Source: Beijerinckiaceae bacterium (GTDB lineage Bacteria; Pseudomonadota; Alphaproteobacteria; Rhizobiales; Beijerinckiaceae). From it: DNA of 64,000 bases. Position numbers and translations under genes: made by a program. Shown here piece after piece: positions 17,819 to 27,123 of this stretch (positions are counted from its first letter, which is position 1; each line of letters begins with the position of its first letter). The notes under the pieces are model-generated. The model saw nothing but the letters and a program-made list of their open reading frames with translations, was not told the DNA's origin and searched no databases. Location: the NCBI GenBank assembly GCA_030684835.1, contig JAUXWZ010000064.1:1-64000 (forward strand). The letters run 5' to 3'.

Positions 17819-19495
17819 TCAGGCGCTTGTCTGTTTGCGTTCGCCGATCAATGCTTCAAGTGCTTCCAGCCTGTCGGCTTCGCGCGCGGGTTTGTCCCAT
17901 CGAATACGCGAAACGCGTGGAAACCGCATCGCCACGCCGGATTTGTGCCGTGTGGAGCGTTGCACGCCTTCGAATGCGATTTCCAGCACAAGTCCAATTG
18001 TGCGATTGGCCTCCACCTCGCGCACCGGGCCAAAACGGTTTGTGGTGTGATCGCGGACCCATTTGTCGAGTTGTTTCAATTCGGCGTCGGTGAATCCGAA
18101 ATATGCCTTTCCCACAGGCACAAGTTCGTCTCCCTGCGCGCCTTCGCGCCAGCAACCGAATGTGTAGTCCGAATAAAACGACGACCGCTTGCCGTGTCCA
18201 CGCTGCGCGTACATTAACACCGCGTCGACAGTGAAAGGATCGCGCTTCCATTTCCACCATGGGCCTTTGGGACGCCCCGGCGTGTAGATGGAATCGGCGC
18301 GTTTCAGCATCAGCCCTTCAATGGCGGGCGCTTCTTCGCCCGCGCCCGCGCTTGCAGGATCGCGGCGATAACGCGCGATGTCATCCCATGATTGAAACGC
18401 AACCCGCGCCGAGAGATCAAACCGCTGAGGCCTGCGCATGGCGATGAAGTTTTCCAGCCGTGCGCGACGCTCGCTAAATGTCAGCGTGCGCAAATCCTCC
18501 CCCGCCTCGCTCAAAAGATCATAAGCGCGAACGTGTGCGGGGTATTCGGCCACAAGCTTCACGTCGACCTTCTTGCGATTAAGCCTCTGCTGCAGCGCGC
18601 CAAACGAATCTACCTTGCCCGCGCGCACGACAAGCAATTCACCATCAATGGCCGCGTCGCCGAACGTGGCTGCGCAGAGCGCCTCCATCACGTCGGGAAA
18701 GGCCGGAGAAATATCTTCGCCCGTGCGCGAATAAAGCCGCCCCACGCGCTGGCCATCTGCATCACAACCCACGACCGCTTGCACGCGAATGCCATCCCAC
18801 TTCCATTCCGCCACGAAGTCTTTCGGATCGAGCGCGGCGAGGTCCGCTTCTTCGATGGCGTGCGCCAGCATCGGCGCATGAAACGGCGCAGGGTCGCTGG
18901 TTACGGGACGCAGCGCGCGACCTTCCGCCCACGCGAACAGATCGAGATAGGGGGGCGCAAGTCCGGGCCACACTTCCTCAATGGCGTTGGGTTCAAGATT
19001 GCCGAGCGACGCAAGCGCCGTCTTCGCAAGCCGCGCCGATGCGCCGACGCGCAGACTGCCTGTAATGAGCTTCAGAAGCGCCCATCTGCCAGTCTCGTCC
19101 AGCTGGTCGAGCAGCCCCGCGAGCGCGACCGGCATGCCCGCCTTCGGCGTCTCGTCGAGAAGCTCAATGATTTCGGTCAGCGTCGGCGCCGGCGGCCTGT
19201 TGTGGCCAACGCTCGCCTCATCTGGCGCGGGCCAGAGGAGCGCGACGGTCTCTGAAAGATCACCCACATAATCATAGCTCATCGCAAACAGCACGGGGTC
19301 TGTGCGCTCGGCGATCAACTGGCGAATGATGGCGGGCTTGGCATGGCGAAATGTCAGAGCGCCGGTGATCGCCGCAAGCGCCCATCCGCGATCGGGATCG
19401 GGTGTGTTACGAAAGAAGTCGGCCATCAGCCGCAACTTTCCATTGCGCGAATGTTCGAAAGCGACGCGATCAAGCAGTTCGGCAAAACTGTTCAC
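17819..19495 (-). CDS. ATP-dependent DNA ligase (ligase-associated DNA repair cluster type)
   Basis: EWKWDGIRVQAV (adenylation motif I), YSRTGEDISPAFPD, DGELLV, GLMLKR, KGPWWKWK; GTG start at 19495 overlaps the exonuclease stop. Confidence 0.93.
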   Translation of the reverse strand: MNSFAELLDRVAFEHSRNGKLRLMADFFRNTPDPDRGWALAAITGALTFRHAKPAIIRQLIAERTDPVLFAMSYDYVGDLSETVALLWPAPDEASVGHNRPPAPTLTEIIELLDETPKAGMPVALAGLLDQLDETGRWALLKLITGSLRVGASARLAKTALASLGNLEPNAIEEVWPGLAPPYLDLFAWAEGRALRPVTSDPAPFHAPMLAHAIEEADLAALDPKDFVAEWKWDGIRVQAVVGCDADGQRVGRLYSRTGEDISPAFPDVMEALCAATFGDAAIDGELLVVRAGKVDSFGALQQRLNRKKVDVKLVAEYPAHVRAYDLLSEAGEDLRTLTFSERRARLENFIAMRRPQRFDLSARVAFQSWDDIARYRRDPASAGAGEEAPAIEGLMLKRADSIYTPGRPKGPWWKWKRDPFTVDAVLMYAQRGHGKRSSFYSDYTFGCWREGAQGDELVPVGKAYFGFTDAELKQLDKWVRDHTTNRFGPVREVEANRTIGLVLEIAFEGVQRSTRHKSGVAMRFPRVSRIRWDKPAREADRLEALEALIGERKQTSA

Positions 19496-20520
19496 GCCGC
19501 CGCCTCTTCGCCCGATGTCTCTTCTTCGTCTCCGTAGCCGACAAGATGGAGCGGTTTCGCGCGCAGGCCAATGGTGGAAGCCCAATGGGCTAGCGCATCC
19601 GCTTCGCCGTGCGTCACCCACAATTCGCTGCATTGCGTCTCGCGGATCGTGGTGCACAAATCGTCCCAGTCCGCGTGGTCGGAGACGATAAGCGGCAGTT
19701 CAACGCCGCGCTGTCGCGCCCTCGCGCGCACGCGCATCCAGCCAGAGGCGAACGCCGCGACGGGATCTGGAAACTTGCGCGACCACAAATCCTGAATCGC
19801 GCTGGGAGGACACAAAACGATTTCGCCCGCCAGCTTTGGTCTATCTGCCGCGGTTACTTTTCGAATCTCGCCCAGCTCGACGCCTTCGCGGATGTAATAG
19901 TCCGTGATCTTTTCAACCGCGCCGTGAATCCAGATTGGCTTGTCCCAACCCGCCTCGCGCACAAGCGCCATCATGCGCTGCGCCTTGCCAAGCGAATACG
20001 CACCCACGAGATGCGCGCGTTCGGGAAAAAGCGCGAGCGACGAAAGAAGCTTTCCAACTTCCCGGCGAGAATCTGGATGACGAAACACCGGCAACGCAAA
20101 CGTCGCCTCGCTAATAAAAATATCGCAGCGGATCGGCTCGAACGGTGGGCACGTGGGATCGTGCTCGCGCTTGTAATCGCCTGAAACCACAATGCGCTTC
20201 TTGCCGTCGCACACGCAAATCTGCGCTGAACCCAAGACGTGACCGGCGGGATGAAACGTCACCTCCACGCCATTCACGTTGACCGCCTCGCCGTAGTTGG
20301 CGATCTGGCGCGTCTGGCAGAAATTTTCACCATAGCGCAGCGCCATAATGTCGAGCGTTTGTCGCGTGGCGAGAACGGAGTCATGGCCCGCGCGCGCATG
20401 GTCGGCGTGGCCGTGCGTGATCAGCGCTCGGGGTGTGGCCCGCACGGGATCGATATAAAAATCGCCTGCCGGGCAATAAAGCCCCGCAGGCGTCGGTGTC
20501 AGGAGAAGTGGGTCCGCCAT
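19492..20520 (-). CDS. Ligase-associated DNA exonuclease (metallo-beta-lactamase/beta-CASP fold)
   Basis: LITHGHADHARAGHD, VTFHPAGHVLGSAQI, VVSGDYKREHDPTC; start MADPLLLTPTPAGLYCPAGDFYIDP. Confidence 0.93.
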   Translation of the reverse strand: MADPLLLTPTPAGLYCPAGDFYIDPVRATPRALITHGHADHARAGHDSVLATRQTLDIMALRYGENFCQTRQIANYGEAVNVNGVEVTFHPAGHVLGSAQICVCDGKKRIVVSGDYKREHDPTCPPFEPIRCDIFISEATFALPVFRHPDSRREVGKLLSSLALFPERAHLVGAYSLGKAQRMMALVREAGWDKPIWIHGAVEKITDYYIREGVELGEIRKVTAADRPKLAGEIVLCPPSAIQDLWSRKFPDPVAAFASGWMRVRARARQRGVELPLIVSDHADWDDLCTTIRETQCSELWVTHGEADALAHWASTIGLRAKPLHLVGYGDEEETSGEEAAA

Positions 20521-20578
20521 TGGCTGAAGATAAGCGAGTTGTGCGCGAAACAAAGGGGCCTGTGTGCTTGCGCAGCCC

Positions 20579-20851
20579 TTAGTGTTTGCAGAACTGGTCG
20601 TTCACCGTGCGCACGCTTCCGTTATTAGCGATGACGGCGCGGCTAATGAAAGCGCAGCCGTCTGCATCAAAACTTGAGAACCGCAGTCCCTGCGAAGCGC
20701 TCATGCCATCGCTCGCGCGGGCGTAGATCGTCAGCGGCGGCGCCTTTTCGAAATTGGGCTCAAAGCTGCGGGCGGTATGGGAAACGCCCAGCGCGGCGAG
20801 GGGCCCCATGACCAGGGCGAGAACCAGAAAACTCAGAAACTTCCGTTCCAT
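20579..20851 (-). CDS. Small exported hypothetical protein
   Basis: MERKFLSFLVLALVMGPLAALGVSHTA signal peptide; two Cys in the C-terminal half. Confidence 0.6.
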   Translation of the reverse strand: MERKFLSFLVLALVMGPLAALGVSHTARSFEPNFEKAPPLTIYARASDGMSASQGLRFSSFDADGCAFISRAVIANNGSVRTVNDQFCKH

Positions 20852-21003
20852 GACGATGCCCCTGTACTCTACCTGCCGCCAGCTCCTTGCGTCGGCCCGC
20901 AATCCCTATGTATGGGGGCCATCGCATTTTCACTGTGCGCGTATGCACATGATCACAACGTCCAAGGTCGCCAATGGTTTCGTTTGTGTCCGGGAGTCTT
21001 CGA

Positions 21004-21920
21004 TGAGCGCAACGTCTGGCGACCTTCTCGCTGACCGCCGGTACGCGTGGGGCGCGGGCGCGTTCAAGGAACGCGATTTTGAAGGGGCGGCTGATCTGTT
21101 TCGGCAAGTTATTGAAATCGCGCCGGAATGGGCACCCGCGCACCTGTCTCTCGGCGATTCGCTGATGGGCCTTGGCGACCGTGCAGGCGCGCAAATCGCT
21201 TGGGGCCACGCCCTGCGGCTCGACGCGTCGGGCGTTCTGGGCGCGGCGCTGAAAATCGCGGCGTTGGGGGCGGGGAGGGCGCCGGCGGCGGCCCCGCGCG
21301 AATATGTGCGCGCGCTGTTTGACGAATACGCCCCGCGGTTCGACACGCACCTGCGCGAAAAGCTCGCCTATCGCGGGCCCGAGTTGATCCTTGCCGCCAT
21401 TGAGCGCGCTTGCGGACTCAGGGGCCGCGAATTCTGGTTCGACCGAGCGTTGGATCTGGGGTGTGGAACCGGCCTCATGGCGGACGAACTCTGGAAGCGC
21501 GTCGATTCCATGAACGGCTGCGACCTGTCGCCTGTCATGATTGAAGGCGCGCTCCTCTCCGGCAAATACTCTAATCTGCGTGTGGCGGACGTGGGCGATT
21601 ACCTTGTCTCGCAGGGCGAGGATAGCTCCGATCTCGTCGTCGCGGCTGACGTTTTTGTCTACATCGGTGATCTTGAACCATTATTCGCCCAGAGCGCGCG
21701 CGTTATAGAACGCGGCGGGCTGTTCGCCTTCAGCGTGCAGCGGGCCGAGGGGGCGGAATGGTCCGTCGGCGCTGATCTGCGCTACGCCCATTCGCGCGCC
21801 TATCTGGGGCGGCTGGCGTCAAAACATGGGTTCGAGGTCGCGGTTCTGGACGACGCCTCCACGCGCAAGGACGCTGGTGTGGATGTGCCGGGTCTGGTCG
21901 CAGTTCTCGCGCGCACCTAG
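21004..21920 (+). CDS. TPR-containing class I SAM-dependent methyltransferase
   Basis: TPR-like FKERDFEGAADLFRQVIEIAPEWAPAHLSLGDSLMGLGDRAGA; motif I ALDLGCGTGLMADEL; DLSPVMIEGAL. Confidence 0.9.
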
Positions 21921-21929
21921 AATCCGCAC

Positions 21930-24548
21930 GTGACAAAACGATCGCGCAAGACGAACCCGGTGAACGAGGCCAGCTTGCCGGCTGCGTTCGCCAGCTGGTT
22001 TTCCGCGCGCGGCTGGTCGCCACGCGGCCATCAGCTTGCTTTGCTGTCGCACGCTCAAAATGGCGAGAGCGCGCTGCTTGTCGCGCCCACTGGCGCGGGC
22101 AAGACGCTTGCCGGCTTTCTCCCCAGCCTCATTGATTTAGCCTCCACGAAGCGCCGTGATCGTGGGCGCGGCGTGCACACGCTTTACATCTCGCCGCTGA
22201 AGGCGCTGGCGGTGGACGTTGCGCGCAATCTTGATGCGCCCGTCATCGACATGAACCTGCCTGTGCGCATCGAGACGCGCACGGGCGATACGCCCGCCTC
22301 GCGCCGCCAGCGCCAGCGCCGCGATCCGCCCGACATTCTGATGACGACGCCCGAACAACTGGCCTTGCTGCTGGGGGGCGCAGACGCACCGCATCTGTTC
22401 GGATCGTTGAAGCGCGTTGTGCTGGACGAATTGCATTCGTTGGTCACGTCCAAGCGCGGCGATCTCCTTTCGCTTGATCTTGCGCGATTGCGCACGCTTT
22501 CGCCCCACCTTGCAGCCACGGGTCTGTCGGCCACGGTGCGCGATCCCGATGAGCTGCGTCGCTATCTCGTCGCGCAGCGCGGCAGGCGTGAAATGGCGGC
22601 GCTCGTGACAGCGCCTGCAGGCGCGCCGCCTGATCTGTCCATGCTCGATACGCGCGAGCGTTTGCCTTGGTCTGGTCACGGCGCATGGCATGCGATCCAC
22701 GAAATCTACGAGGCGATAAAAGGGGCCAAAACCGCGCTCGTTTTTGTGAACACGCGCGCGCAGGCTGAAGCGATCTTCCAGCAATTGTGGTCGATCAACG
22801 AGGACGCCTTGCCCATCGCGCTGCATCATGGCTCGCTTGACGCCAGTCAACGCCGCCGCGTGGAAGAGGCCATGGCGCAGGGCCGCCTGAAAGGCGTTGT
22901 GTGCACATCCACGCTCGATCTTGGCATCGACTGGGGCGACGTCGATCTCGTCATCAACGTAGGGGCGCCCAAGGGCTCCAGTCGCCTGATGCAGCGCATC
23001 GGCCGCGCTAATCACAGGCTGGATGAATCCTCGCGCGCCATGCTCGTGCCCGCCAACCGGTTCGAAGTCCTGGAGTGCCGCGCCGCCATCGACGCCGCGC
23101 GGGAAGGCGCACAGGATTCGCCGCCCTTGCGCACGGGCGGTCATGATGTGCTGTGCCAGCATATTCTGGGCATGGCCTGTGCGGCGCCGTTCCGCGCGGA
23201 TGATCTGTTTGAGGAGGTGCGCAGCGCCGAGCCTTACGCTCAACTGACGCGCCAGGATTTTGACGCGGCGCTCGATTTTGTCGCCACCGGCGGCTATGCG
23301 CTACGCACGTATGATCGCTTTGCCAAGATCCGCCAGAACAAGGACGGAATGTGGCGCGTCGCCAATCCGCGCGTCGCGCAAAGCTGGCGCATGAACGTTG
23401 GCACAATCATCGAATCCGACATGCTGAAAGTTCGTCTCGTGCGGGGTCGCGCAGTGCAGGCGAAGGCGCGCGCCACAAGCAGCGGCTCGATGTTATTCTA
23501 TCCCGCAAAACTGCCTGGCAATGCGGCGTCGCGACCCGCTTACACGGGGCCTCTGGCGCGCGGCGGGCGGGTGCTTGGCGAGATTGAGGAATACTTTCTG
23601 GAGACGCTAGCGCCGGGCGACACGTTCGTTTTCGGCGGCGAAATTCTGGCCCTCCAGGGCATTGTGGAAAACGAGGCGCTGGTTTCACGCGCCCACGCTG
23701 ACGCGCCCAAAGTGCCGTCCTACGCAGGCGGCAAGTTTCCGCTCTCGACCTATCTCGCCGAGCGCGTGCGCAAGCTCGTCTCCAATCCACGCAACTGGGG
23801 CGCGTTGCCGGAACAGGTTCGCGAATGGCTCAGCCTGCAAAAGCGCGTGTCGCGCCTGCCTAAGCCGGGCGATCTTCTCGTCGAAACGTTTCCGCGCGGC
23901 GAACGCTTTTTTTTGGTCGCCTATCCGTTCGAGGGCCGTCTGGCGCATCAGACGCTTGGCATGCTGCTGACGCGGCGCATGGAGCGCATGGGCCTGCGTC
24001 CGCAAGGCTTCGTGGCCAACGAATACGCGCTGGCGGTATGGTCGCTGGGCGATGTCGCGGGCGCTGCACGGGCCGGGCGTGTGTCGCTGGCCGCGTTATT
24101 CGATCAGGACATGCTGGGCGATGATCTTGAAGAATGGCTCGAAGAATCCGCGTTGATGAAGCGCACATTCCGCTCCTGCGCCGTCATTGCGGGGCTGATC
24201 GAGCGGCGCTTTCCGGGCAAGGAGAAAACTGGCCGTCAGGTGACGATGTCGACAGATCTCATCTACGACGTGCTGCGCCGCCACCAGCCCGATCACATTC
24301 TTCTGCGCGCCGCCCGTGAGGATGCGTCGACGGGTCTGCTCGACCTTGCCCGGTTAGCGGATATGCTCACGCGCGTGCAGGGGCGAATCGTGCATGAGGC
24401 GCTGGAGCGGGTTTCCCCGCTCGCGGTTCCGGTCATGCTGGAAATCGGCCGCGAACCTGTTTACGGCGAAGCGCAGGATCAGGTTCTGGCCGACGCCGCG
24501 CAGGCGCTTACGCAAGAAGCGATGGGCCAAGAAGTAATGGGCGTGTAA
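21930..24548 (+). CDS. Ligase-associated DNA damage response DExH-box helicase (Lhr-type)
   Basis: LLVAPTGAGKTLAGFLPSL, LYISPLKALAVDVARNL, VLDELHSL, TSTLDLGIDWGDVDLVINVGAPKGSSRLMQRIGRANHR. Confidence 0.95.
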   Translation: MTKRSRKTNPVNEASLPAAFASWFSARGWSPRGHQLALLSHAQNGESALLVAPTGAGKTLAGFLPSLIDLASTKRRDRGRGVHTLYISPLKALAVDVARNLDAPVIDMNLPVRIETRTGDTPASRRQRQRRDPPDILMTTPEQLALLLGGADAPHLFGSLKRVVLDELHSLVTSKRGDLLSLDLARLRTLSPHLAATGLSATVRDPDELRRYLVAQRGRREMAALVTAPAGAPPDLSMLDTRERLPWSGHGAWHAIHEIYEAIKGAKTALVFVNTRAQAEAIFQQLWSINEDALPIALHHGSLDASQRRRVEEAMAQGRLKGVVCTSTLDLGIDWGDVDLVINVGAPKGSSRLMQRIGRANHRLDESSRAMLVPANRFEVLECRAAIDAAREGAQDSPPLRTGGHDVLCQHILGMACAAPFRADDLFEEVRSAEPYAQLTRQDFDAALDFVATGGYALRTYDRFAKIRQNKDGMWRVANPRVAQSWRMNVGTIIESDMLKVRLVRGRAVQAKARATSSGSMLFYPAKLPGNAASRPAYTGPLARGGRVLGEIEEYFLETLAPGDTFVFGGEILALQGIVENEALVSRAHADAPKVPSYAGGKFPLSTYLAERVRKLVSNPRNWGALPEQVREWLSLQKRVSRLPKPGDLLVETFPRGERFFLVAYPFEGRLAHQTLGMLLTRRMERMGLRPQGFVANEYALAVWSLGDVAGAARAGRVSLAALFDQDMLGDDLEEWLEESALMKRTFRSCAVIAGLIERRFPGKEKTGRQVTMSTDLIYDVLRRHQPDHILLRAAREDASTGLLDLARLADMLTRVQGRIVHEALERVSPLAVPVMLEIGREPVYGEAQDQVLADAAQALTQEAMGQEVMGV

Positions 24549-24586
24549 GCCATGGATAAAAGGATGCGCCCGGACGTGGTGGAGCA

Positions 24587-25300
24587 ATGAATCTTGCGGT
24601 GGTGGAAAAGCGGACGCCGACCGCGCCAGCGCGGCTGAACGTCGGCGGCGTCGCGTTTCTGGCCGACATCTCGGGCGCGCTCTTTCTTGAGGACGAGCGG
24701 CTGCTCATCGTCGCCGATCTCCATCTGGAGAAAGGCTCTGCCTACGCCGCCCGCCGCGTACTTTTGCCGCCCTATGACACGGCGGCCACGCTCGCGCGGC
24801 TCGCCTCTGTGGTCTTGCGCCTGGCGCCGCGCGCGGTGATCGCACTGGGCGATTCCTTTCACGATGTGCGCGCCGGTGAGCGTATGGCCGAGCCTGACCG
24901 CTGCGCGCTGGCGGAGCTTCAACGCGGGCGCGACTTCATCTGGGTCGCGGGCAATCACGATCCGGAAGTCCCCGCCTTTGTTGATGGCGAGCGGTGCGCC
25001 ACGTTCCAAATCGGCGCCGTGACATTGCGCCATGAGCCCATGGCGGGCGCATCGGCTGAAATTGCCGGACATCTTCATCCCGTTGCTCGCGTGGTGTCGA
25101 AAAGCGGGGGCCTGCGGCGCAGATGTTTCGCCAGCGATGGCAAGCGCTGCGTCATGCCGGCCTTCGGCGCCTATGCGGGCGGTCTCAACATACGCGACGC
25201 AGCGTTCGCGCCCTTGTTTCCCGCAGGCGTCACCAGCGCCCATGTGTTGGGGCGCAGCGCGGTGTACGGCGTTGGTCCGGCGAACTGCTGGCCAGATTAG
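24587..25300 (+). CDS. pdeM: Ligase-associated DNA damage response endonuclease PdeM (metallophosphoesterase)
   Basis: LLIVADLHLEKGSAYAARRVLLPPYDT, ALGDSFHD, WVAGNHDPE, GHLHPVA. Confidence 0.93.
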   Translation: MNLAVVEKRTPTAPARLNVGGVAFLADISGALFLEDERLLIVADLHLEKGSAYAARRVLLPPYDTAATLARLASVVLRLAPRAVIALGDSFHDVRAGERMAEPDRCALAELQRGRDFIWVAGNHDPEVPAFVDGERCATFQIGAVTLRHEPMAGASAEIAGHLHPVARVVSKSGGLRRRCFASDGKRCVMPAFGAYAGGLNIRDAAFAPLFPAGVTSAHVLGRSAVYGVGPANCWPD

Positions 25301-25307
25301 GCGAACG

Positions 25308-26075
25308 TCAGTCGCGCCGGAAAATCACGCTCGCCAGCCAGCCGATCAACAGGGCGATAAGCGAGGTCGCCGCTCCGTAGAGGATCGGCGAGCGGTGGGC
25401 TGCTTCCGCAACCCATTGCTCGACGGCGTCTTTTGACACGGTGAACTTGAGGTTCGAGCGCGCAGCAAGGGCGCCATCTGAAAACAGCGCGACTTCAACG
25501 TCGTAAGGCCCGAGCGGAACTGCGCCCGGAAGATCGATGTCGGCTCTGAAGACCAACGGCGTGATGAAGCGGACCTTGTCGTCGCCCTCCAAAAACAAGC
25601 CCTGCTGCCGACGTATGCGCTGCATGGCGTCGCGGAACACCGGATCGTTGGCGGCCCGCGATGCGGCTTGCGGGGGAATGAGCGCATCGACGCCGATGCG
25701 CAGATCGTCGCGCACTTCCGCTTGCGCAATGCGGTTAAGGGGCCGGTTCGACAGGATCGAAATAAAGGCGGGAATGGCGATGTAGCGGCGCGCGTCGAGA
25801 TTGAGCCACATGAGCCCCCACTTCTCCTTGCGCCGCACGGTGACAGCCCCTCGAGGCCCGCGAACGGTGATCACGATGTCGTAACCATCCTTCGGGCGCA
25901 CGGCGTTGCCAGGCTCGATGACGCCAAACAGGGCGATGCGTTCGCCTGTGAAGTTCGACAGGATCGGCACGTTCTCGGTGGAGAGCGTCGCCACAATCGA
26001 TTGGGCCTGCGCGGGCAAGGTGACGAGCAGCGTCAACAACCACGCGACGGCAAAAGCGGGCAAGCGCGCGATCAT
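25308..26075 (-). CDS. TIGR02186 family transmembrane/exported protein
   Basis: QSIVATLSTENVPILSNFTGERIALFGVIE; C-terminal TM; ATGA overlap with the upstream TauE-like gene. Confidence 0.85.
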   Translation of the reverse strand: MIARLPAFAVAWLLTLLVTLPAQAQSIVATLSTENVPILSNFTGERIALFGVIEPGNAVRPKDGYDIVITVRGPRGAVTVRRKEKWGLMWLNLDARRYIAIPAFISILSNRPLNRIAQAEVRDDLRIGVDALIPPQAASRAANDPVFRDAMQRIRRQQGLFLEGDDKVRFITPLVFRADIDLPGAVPLGPYDVEVALFSDGALAARSNLKFTVSKDAVEQWVAEAAHRSPILYGAATSLIALLIGWLASVIFRRD

Positions 26076-26995
26076 CGCCCCGTCTCCGTCTGTGTGGCCG
26101 AGAATGGTTCGCGCGGCGGCGTGAAAACATCGGTGGCGAAGCGCACGGCGACGATGAGAATGAGCAGGCCAAGCATCAGGCGGAAGTATTCCCCGCGGAG
26201 ATTCGCGCCCGCGCGCGCGCCAAACTGCGCGCCGAAAACGCCGCCCACCATCAGCAGAAGCGCGAGAAAAAGATCGACCGACTGGTTTGTAGCCGAATGG
26301 AAGATTGTCGCCGCGATCATCGTGAACAGGATCTGGAACAGGCTCGTTCCAACGACGATATTAGCGGGCACGCGAAAAATATAAATCAGGGCGGGCACCA
26401 GTATGAACCCGCCGCCGATGCCAAGAACGGCGCCCGCAAAGCCGATGAGCATCGCAACGCCCACAAGTGGGATCGCGCTGACGTACAGGCCCGCGCGGTT
26501 GAAGCGCATCTTGAGTGGAAGGCCTTCAAACCAGCGATGACGGCCCGCAATTCGGTTTGCTGCGTTCTTGTCGTTCTTGCGCCACGCCGCCCTCGCGCTT
26601 TCCCACGTCACCAGCGTGCCGACAGTGCCCATCAGGACGACATAGGACAGCGTGATTACGGTATCCAGCTGGCCGACGCGCCGCATTTGGTTGAAGAACA
26701 GCACGCCCAAAACCGTGCCGACAAGTCCGCCGGCGAGCAGCACATATGCAAGTTTGAAATCGATCGCGCGGCGCCGCCAGTAGGCAAGCGAGCCGGTCAT
26801 GGACGAGGCGGCGATCTGCGGCCCTTGTGTTGCGACAGCGACGGCCGCCGGAATGCCCACAAAGATCAATAGCGGCGTCAGCAGAAATCCGCCGCCGATG
26901 CCGAACATGCCCGAGATGAACCCGACCGCCATGCCCATCCCCAGAATGAGGAACATGTCGACGGGCATTTCTGCAATGGGCAAGTAGATTTCCAC
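26072..26995 (-). CDS. Sulfite exporter TauE/SafE family permease
   Basis: GMAVGFISGMFGIGGGFLLTPLLIFVGIPAAVAVATQ and GAVLGIGGGFILVPALIYIFRVP. Confidence 0.92.
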   Translation of the reverse strand: MEIYLPIAEMPVDMFLILGMGMAVGFISGMFGIGGGFLLTPLLIFVGIPAAVAVATQGPQIAASSMTGSLAYWRRRAIDFKLAYVLLAGGLVGTVLGVLFFNQMRRVGQLDTVITLSYVVLMGTVGTLVTWESARAAWRKNDKNAANRIAGRHRWFEGLPLKMRFNRAGLYVSAIPLVGVAMLIGFAGAVLGIGGGFILVPALIYIFRVPANIVVGTSLFQILFTMIAATIFHSATNQSVDLFLALLLMVGGVFGAQFGARAGANLRGEYFRLMLGLLILIVAVRFATDVFTPPREPFSATQTETGR

Positions 26996-27123
26996 GCGAT
27001 CTTTCCAGACGATCTTTCCAGGGATCTCTCCAGGCGCCCAAACAGACGCTCCCTTGCCTCCCGACCGGCTTTCTTGACCGGCTTGAGGTCTAGAAGCAGT
27101 CGGGACGCGCGCGCGTCAATGCG

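Noticed and set aside
22137-23243. 368-aa - strand ORF
   Set aside because: Antisense to the Lhr-type helicase; Arg/His-rich, no motif.
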